Shown here piece by piece: positions 43,849-48,117 of a DNA stretch of 48,117 nt (its first letter is position 1; every line of letters starts with the position of its first letter). A program made the translations under genes and the position numbers. Origin of the DNA: Mycobacterium sp. 1465703.0 (GTDB lineage Bacteria; Actinomycetota; Actinomycetes; Mycobacteriales; Mycobacteriaceae); assembly GCF_001672975.1 (NCBI RefSeq), contig NZ_LZKU01000227.1:1-48117 (forward strand), in the 5' to 3' direction. The notes below the pieces were generated by a model. The model was not told where the DNA came from and did not search any database. It saw only the letters and a program-made list of their open reading frames with translations.

Positions 43849-45227
43849 AGCATGGCCTCCTTGATCAGGCGGGCCGCCGCGTCACGCTCGGTCGCCACTT
43901 CGGCGATCTCCTTGCGCAGCTTTTCGAGCTCGTCGCGCTCGCGTTCGCTCAATCCGCTGGCGACGTACTTGCGGGTCTTTGGTGGCGCCGGAGCGGGCCG
44001 GGTTGCGGCGCGCTCGTCAGCGCCCTGCTCGCCAGGCATTAGCGGGACGACTCGCTGGCTCGATCCCGAGCCGGTGCGCGACTGCTCACCCCTGGGAGCG
44101 TTGACGACGCTGCCCACCGGAGGAAGGCCACCGAAAAATCGGGGACTTGCCGCCTCAGCCGTTGGCACACCGCCGAATCCGGCGGCCGGTAAGGGCGATG
44201 CGCTCGCGGCCAGCCGAACGGCCGGGGCCTCCGCCCACGACTGCGGCACCGACAGCTTGCCGACCGCGGACGACCCGCCCAGGCTCGCCGAAACGCCGGC
44301 ATTGCCCGGGACTCCCGTCCCGCCCGGCGAACTCACCAGGGTCCCCAGCCCGGCGGTTGCCGGCGACACGTCGCCGGCAACCGCCGCCGCCGTCGGCAAT
44401 GCCAGCCCGTAGAGCCCGCCCAGCAGGGGAGTGATACCGGAAGCCGTGAACAACGGGCCACTGATGACCAACGCCCAGTTACCGATGTTCTGCGTGAGTT
44501 CGTTGAGTCCTGTGGGGCTCCCGGACGGTGGGTCGAACACGCTTCCTAGCACCGGACCCAGATTCGATGAAGTGGCGCTTGGCGTCGACGAAAGGTTCTG
44601 CAGCGTGTTCGGCACGACCGAGAGTGCGGATTGCGCGCTCGGCCCTGCCGAGGAAGCGGCGGCCTGGTTGACGGAGGCGGCCTGCATCGCCTTGCCCGAC
44701 GGGTTGGTGGTCTGTGGCGGCGACGTGAATGCGGTCAATCTGGTGGCCGCCGCCGAGGCGCTGGCGTAGCCGTACATGGCCGCGGCGTCTTGCGCCCACA
44801 TCTCGGCGTACTGCGCCTCGGTGGTCGCGATCGCCGGGGTGTTCTGCCCGAGGACGTTGGTGGCCACGAGTGAGGCCAGCAGCGCGCGGTTGACCTCGAT
44901 CTGCGGTGGGGGCACTGTGGCGGCGAAGGCCGCCTCGTAGGCGGCCACCGCCGACGTGAGCTGGCCGGCTGCCTGTTGGGCCTGCGCGGCGGTGGTGTTC
45001 ATCCACGCCACGTACGGCGCCACCGCCGCGACCATCGCCCCTGACGACGGGCCCACCCACGAGCCACTCGTCAGCTCCGACAACACCGCCCGATAAGAGG
45101 CCGCCGCCGAACTCAACTCGGCAGCCAACGCATCCCAGGCGGAGGTGGCGGCGACCATGGAGCCGACCCCCGCACCGGCATACATCCGCGCGGAATTGAC
45201 CTCGGGCGACAACGCCGCAAAATCCAT
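43845..45227 (-). CDS. PPE-SVP family protein (upstream copy)
   Basis: A 460-residue PPE protein, paralogous to its neighbour over the whole length. The N-terminus MDFAALSPEVNSARMYAGAG has SPE where most members have PPE. The domain has SWVGPSS and the same NTPAI...YAEMWAQDAAAMYGYA helix. The SVP motif is KLSVPQSWAE, and the tail is a charged coiled coil (ERERDELEKLRKEIAEVATE). ATG 45227 is chosen over earlier in-frame starts because it begins the PPE domain directly and has AGGGG about ten bases upstream. No PE gene precedes it. Confidence 0.92.
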   Translation of the reverse strand: MDFAALSPEVNSARMYAGAGVGSMVAATSAWDALAAELSSAAASYRAVLSELTSGSWVGPSSGAMVAAVAPYVAWMNTTAAQAQQAAGQLTSAVAAYEAAFAATVPPPQIEVNRALLASLVATNVLGQNTPAIATTEAQYAEMWAQDAAAMYGYASASAAATRLTAFTSPPQTTNPSGKAMQAASVNQAAASSAGPSAQSALSVVPNTLQNLSSTPSATSSNLGPVLGSVFDPPSGSPTGLNELTQNIGNWALVISGPLFTASGITPLLGGLYGLALPTAAAVAGDVSPATAGLGTLVSSPGGTGVPGNAGVSASLGGSSAVGKLSVPQSWAEAPAVRLAASASPLPAAGFGGVPTAEAASPRFFGGLPPVGSVVNAPRGEQSRTGSGSSQRVVPLMPGEQGADERAATRPAPAPPKTRKYVASGLSERERDELEKLRKEIAEVATERDAAARLIKEAML

Positions 45228-46082
45228 TTCGTTAACCCCTGTCGAACCAGTCGTCCCAGGCATCCCCGAGTCCACCCACATGCCCTCGTAGAGGACTTGA
45301 CGCACGTTTGAAACACCACCAACAGCTCACGGAGCGTGCCGCGGCAGAGGCCGACATCGGCGAACCGACTACCAGGATGGAATAGTTCTCTGCGATGGCA
45401 CTGATTAATTACTGGAATTTATCTGGCAAATCTTTGTTACTCGCAGCATGCCAGGCGCGTATTTCCCGAGCGTTACGCTAAATCAAGGAGAGGTTAATTC
45501 GCCGCCGCTGCTGGCGATCCGGGACGCATGGCACATAGTGGCGTCCTCGCGAGTGCGGATGTGCAGCCCGGGTCTGAGCTGAGCGTTCAGCGTGCGCAGC
45601 CACGAAAATGCTTCGCATATAACAGTTTACGACGATGGCGGAAGTGACCGATGGCTTGGTGTCGCAGCCGCTCAACCGTTTACGGCGGGAAAAGTGGGAG
45701 AATCCATTGTCCACGGTGGGATGCTGGCCGAGTTCGCGAATCTCAACCATACCCACTGGTAGGCAAGACGCCATTTCGGTATATATGTGTATGCGCTACA
45801 GCAAACACGCAGGTAACATTGAAAGAGCATTTTCAACACGATGCAGAATCTGGCCTAGGGCGTACCTCGCGCATAGATTGCACCGCCAGCGCGGTGATTG
45901 TGATTCCGGCCAAACGGAATCGGTCGACAAACGCGCGCGCCCCGCCTCAAAGCGGAAGCGTCGTCACCCACTGCGTCAGATTCCCGGCTCGATCGGCCGG
46001 CGGCGACGCACCGATCGGCGATGTCGGCAATCGGCGATGGGATATTCTTTAGCTCTGCCGTTAGACAGGAACACAAGGTGCG
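45228..46082. other. 855-bp intergenic region upstream of the PPE pair and TetR gene
   Basis: This is the divergent control region of the PPE operon (-) and the TetR gene (+). It is less GC-rich than the rest, with an AT-rich stretch at about 45400-45440 and TATATATG near 45780. Frames of 100-157 codons exist on both strands but have no domain or good ribosome site. AAGGAGAGG at 45484-45492 has no start codon behind it. I see no clear operator, tRNA or terminator; a decayed gene or a small RNA is possible. Confidence 0.4.
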
Positions 46083-46805
46083 ATGGTTCCCGCCATCATG
46101 GGCCATGACGGGTTTGCGACTGTGACTCGGACCGGGCGTCCCCGGCTCAACGACAAACGGCGTCACGGGATCACGGCGCGCGATGAAATCCTCGACGCTG
46201 CTGGCGAATTGTTCACGACCACGGGCTACGCGGGTACCTCGACGCGCGCCATCGCGGACGCGGTCGGAATACGGCAGGCTTCGCTGTATCACTATTTCAA
46301 CACCAAGGAAGAAATCCTGCGCGCGCTGTTGAGCCAGACGGTCAACCCGACGCTGTCGTTCATCGCGCATCTGCTCAGCGCCGAGCCTGCCCTGACCGCC
46401 GGTGAGCACTTGCATGCTCTGGCGATGTTCGACGGCAGACAACTGCTGTCGAGTCGGTGGAATCTCGGCGCCCTGTACCTCATGCCAGAGTCCCGCGGTG
46501 CCGGCGTCGAGCCGTTTTGGTCCGACCGGGAGCGGCTGCGGCAGCAATACCTGGCAGATGGCCGGGCCATCGTTGCCGAGACCGGTATCCACCCGGCCGC
46601 GGCCGACCTGCCGTTTCGGCTAGTGGAGTCGCTGGTGAGCGTGTGGTCGTCGCCCCCTGGCCCCGAGCGGTCCGACCTACCGGCCCACGTCGCCGACGCC
46701 TGCCTGCGAATGGTCGGTTTTCCCGACAGCGCCATCCCGACGCTACGCATGCGCAGCCACGCTGAGCTGCAGCGTTACGAAGCTGACCATCTGGTGAGTC
46801 CTTAG
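46083..46805 (+). CDS. TetR-family regulator
   Basis: A 240-residue regulator. The HTH (about 30-80) reads ITARDEILDAAGELFTTTGY, AGTSTRAIADAVGIRQASLY, HYFNTKEEILRALL. The C-terminal domain contains HLHALAMFDGRQLLSSRWNL and a Trp/Pro-rich WSSPPGPERSDL. AAGGTG precedes ATG 46083. It ends over the tail of the minus-strand allophanate hydrolase gene (4-nt overlap). In other actinobacteria, TetR genes next to urea amidolyase or amidase genes control them, so it may respond to a nitrogen compound (inference). Confidence 0.87.
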   Translation: MVPAIMGHDGFATVTRTGRPRLNDKRRHGITARDEILDAAGELFTTTGYAGTSTRAIADAVGIRQASLYHYFNTKEEILRALLSQTVNPTLSFIAHLLSAEPALTAGEHLHALAMFDGRQLLSSRWNLGALYLMPESRGAGVEPFWSDRERLRQQYLADGRAIVAETGIHPAAADLPFRLVESLVSVWSSPPGPERSDLPAHVADACLRMVGFPDSAIPTLRMRSHAELQRYEADHLVSP

Positions 46806-48117
46806 CATGGCACACCGTCGGCAAATGGTGTGGTGTCCGTAGCCGGCTGTTCCAGCGACCGCAAATAGCTCGGCCAGTCTCCGTGACCGGAGATGTCCTC
46901 TCCTGCCTGCCAGGCATCGAGGGCGCAGCCGAATCCGACCACGTCGGTCCCATCGGACAGGGTGACCGCGCCCAATGTCATGGGCGAGGGCAGGCTCGCC
47001 AGAAAGCCGCCCAGCATCGCCGTGCCCACCAGCCACAGTTCACCTCGGATTGCTACGCCGGTGTCGGCACCTACCTTGGCCAGTCCGGGCTTGGGCGGCG
47101 AAGTGTTCAGGCGCGCGAGCCGGTACAACGGTGCGGTCATAGCGTGTCCCGTCCATCGGGCGCCACGGTCGGTGAGCTGATGCGCGAGCGGCTGGCCCCG
47201 CAGGTGTGCGCCCACGACGAAAAGCGGGGTCGCTGCCAGCCCAGTCCGAGTCGGCCATGGTGCGGGCGAAACGTCGTCCGGCGAAATCCCGAGAGAAACC
47301 GCGCCCGGCCTGGCCACCCCCGGTGTCGGCACGGTGACCGCGCGGGCCAGGTCCAGCGCGACAGCGTCGGCTCCCATTCCCGCGACGACGGTGACGCCGA
47401 ACTGCGAGCCATCTGCGGTCCCGGAGGGCACTGCGACCGCGCACAGGTCCATGAGGTTGCAGAAATTGGTGTAGGTGCCCAGCGCCGAGTTCGCGCCGAC
47501 GGGGTCGGCTGCGACGTCCGCGATCGTGGGGTGCCCGGTGGTAGTCGGGATCAGCAGCGCATCGCAATCTCCCAGCGCCTCAAGTGCGATCGCGGTAAGC
47601 TCGGCCACCCGCACACGGTCGGCGAGCAGACGGGTTGCCGACACCTGACCCGCGGCTGACACGATTCGTCCGACCGTCGGGTCGACCTCGGCGGGGTGGG
47701 CGTCGACGAACGTCCCGACGGCCTCGTGCCGTTCGGCGACCAGGCCGCCGTCGTAGAGCAGACGCGCGGCGTCGAGGAACGGGCCGAGGTCGATCTCTTG
47801 TAGTCGGACGCCGGTCGCGGCAAGACGATCACACGCGTCGCGGAACGCGAACCGCCATGGCTTGGACAGCCCGGGCAGTTCCCGGGGGATCGCCACAGTC
47901 GGGTTCGGGGGCGCGGCCAGCGGCGCGTCCGGTGGGAACGGGCGCGCCCCTCCGGCCATCACCCCCATCGCGGCGTCGGCCGTGTCGATGTCGCGCGCGA
48001 ACACCGTGACGCAGTCGTAGGAGCGGCATGCCGGGACGACGCCGTTCGTCGGAACCACGCCGACAGTCGGCTTGATGCCCACGACGCCCTGGAGCGCGGC
48101 CGGCACGCGGCCCGACC
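46802..48117 (-). CDS. allophanate hydrolase (AtzF-like), 5' part outside the window
   Basis: The visible 438 residues begin within an amidase-signature domain: SGRVPAALQGVVGIKPT is the region right after the catalytic GSDTAGSGR-type serine, so the catalytic Ser-Ser-Lys residues lie beyond the right edge. The amidase fold continues to about 46802+750 with LLIPTTTGHPTIADV and GTYTNFCNLMDLCAVAVPSG. The C-terminal 150 residues (LFVVGAHLRGQPL, ... GELWLVGTAMLGGFLAS) form the AtzF C-terminal domain that decarboxylates N-carboxycarbamate. Together they turn allophanate into ammonia and CO2. Frames starting at GTG 48106 are not a real start. Confidence 0.88.
   Translation of the reverse strand, partial: SGRVPAALQGVVGIKPTVGVVPTNGVVPACRSYDCVTVFARDIDTADAAMGVMAGGARPFPPDAPLAAPPNPTVAIPRELPGLSKPWRFAFRDACDRLAATGVRLQEIDLGPFLDAARLLYDGGLVAERHEAVGTFVDAHPAEVDPTVGRIVSAAGQVSATRLLADRVRVAELTAIALEALGDCDALLIPTTTGHPTIADVAADPVGANSALGTYTNFCNLMDLCAVAVPSGTADGSQFGVTVVAGMGADAVALDLARAVTVPTPGVARPGAVSLGISPDDVSPAPWPTRTGLAATPLFVVGAHLRGQPLAHQLTDRGARWTGHAMTAPLYRLARLNTSPPKPGLAKVGADTGVAIRGELWLVGTAMLGGFLASLPSPMTLGAVTLSDGTDVVGFGCALDAWQAGEDISGHGDWPSYLRSLEQPATDTTPFADGVPC

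Overview
The window is chromosomal DNA from a Mycobacterium, most likely a slow-growing non-tuberculous species. The base composition is GC-rich. It carries secA1 in the mycobacterial form, a desA3 desaturase with its ferredoxin reductase, and two PPE-SVP genes. It also keeps, in order, the block that in M. tuberculosis (recalled from memory, not searched) runs from Rv3242c to Rv3226c: ComF-like phosphoribosyltransferase, hpf, secA1, mddA-like methyltransferase, khtT/khtU-like pair, Rv3235-like, WS/DGAT, ppk2, Rv3231c-like, Rv3230c reductase, desA3, rsgA, aroA, SRAP protease.

Layout. (1) 1-9935 is an accessory catabolic region. It starts with a broken AraC regulator remnant and a methyltransferase. 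A compact, apparently co-transcribed set on the + strand follows: Crp/Fnr regulator, nitronate monooxygenase-type flavoprotein, a short-chain dehydrogenase (SDR) lacking the catalytic Tyr, GMC oxidoreductase, FAD oxidoreductase, a 40-codon ORF, Rieske dioxygenase alpha and beta, and a Rieske ferredoxin. No dedicated ferredoxin reductase is visible. (2) 9965-14518 is core: comF-like, hpf, secA1. (3) 14639-18874 is a signalling/transport insert: a double-HD protein (second HD-GYP intact) fused to a LuxR helix-turn-helix, a class III nucleotide cyclase with an N-terminal Cys cluster, and a convergent ABCG-type transporter. (4) 19038-28068 is core lipid/ion/polyphosphate metabolism, including an SRPBCC gene with an internal deletion and a WS/DGAT whose active-site motif is changed. 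The desA3 and reductase promoters share one operator-like element. (5) 28065-33359 is accessory: PAS-ANTAR regulator, TetR plus cytochrome P450, DUF302 protein, thiolase, HxlR regulator. (6) 33343-37103 is core rsgA-aroA, SRAP and a small membrane protein. (7) 37276-48117 is accessory: a TetR/SDR // SDR/alcohol dehydrogenase divergon around a clear palindrome, an APC permease, two translationally coupled PPE-SVP genes without a PE partner, a TetR regulator, and the 3' part of an allophanate hydrolase gene.

How the genes work together. The 1824-9935 cluster looks like one regulon for oxidising an unidentified, probably cyclic or aromatic, substrate: the dioxygenase opens the attack, and the SDR, GMC and FAD proteins supply further redox steps. 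DesA3 and its reductase form the acyl-CoA delta-9 desaturase system, and their matching operators suggest one regulator. The TetR genes at 29.1 kb and 37.3 kb each sit beside a palindrome in the adjacent divergent promoter. Function calls rest on motifs read by eye and family knowledge; nothing was searched.
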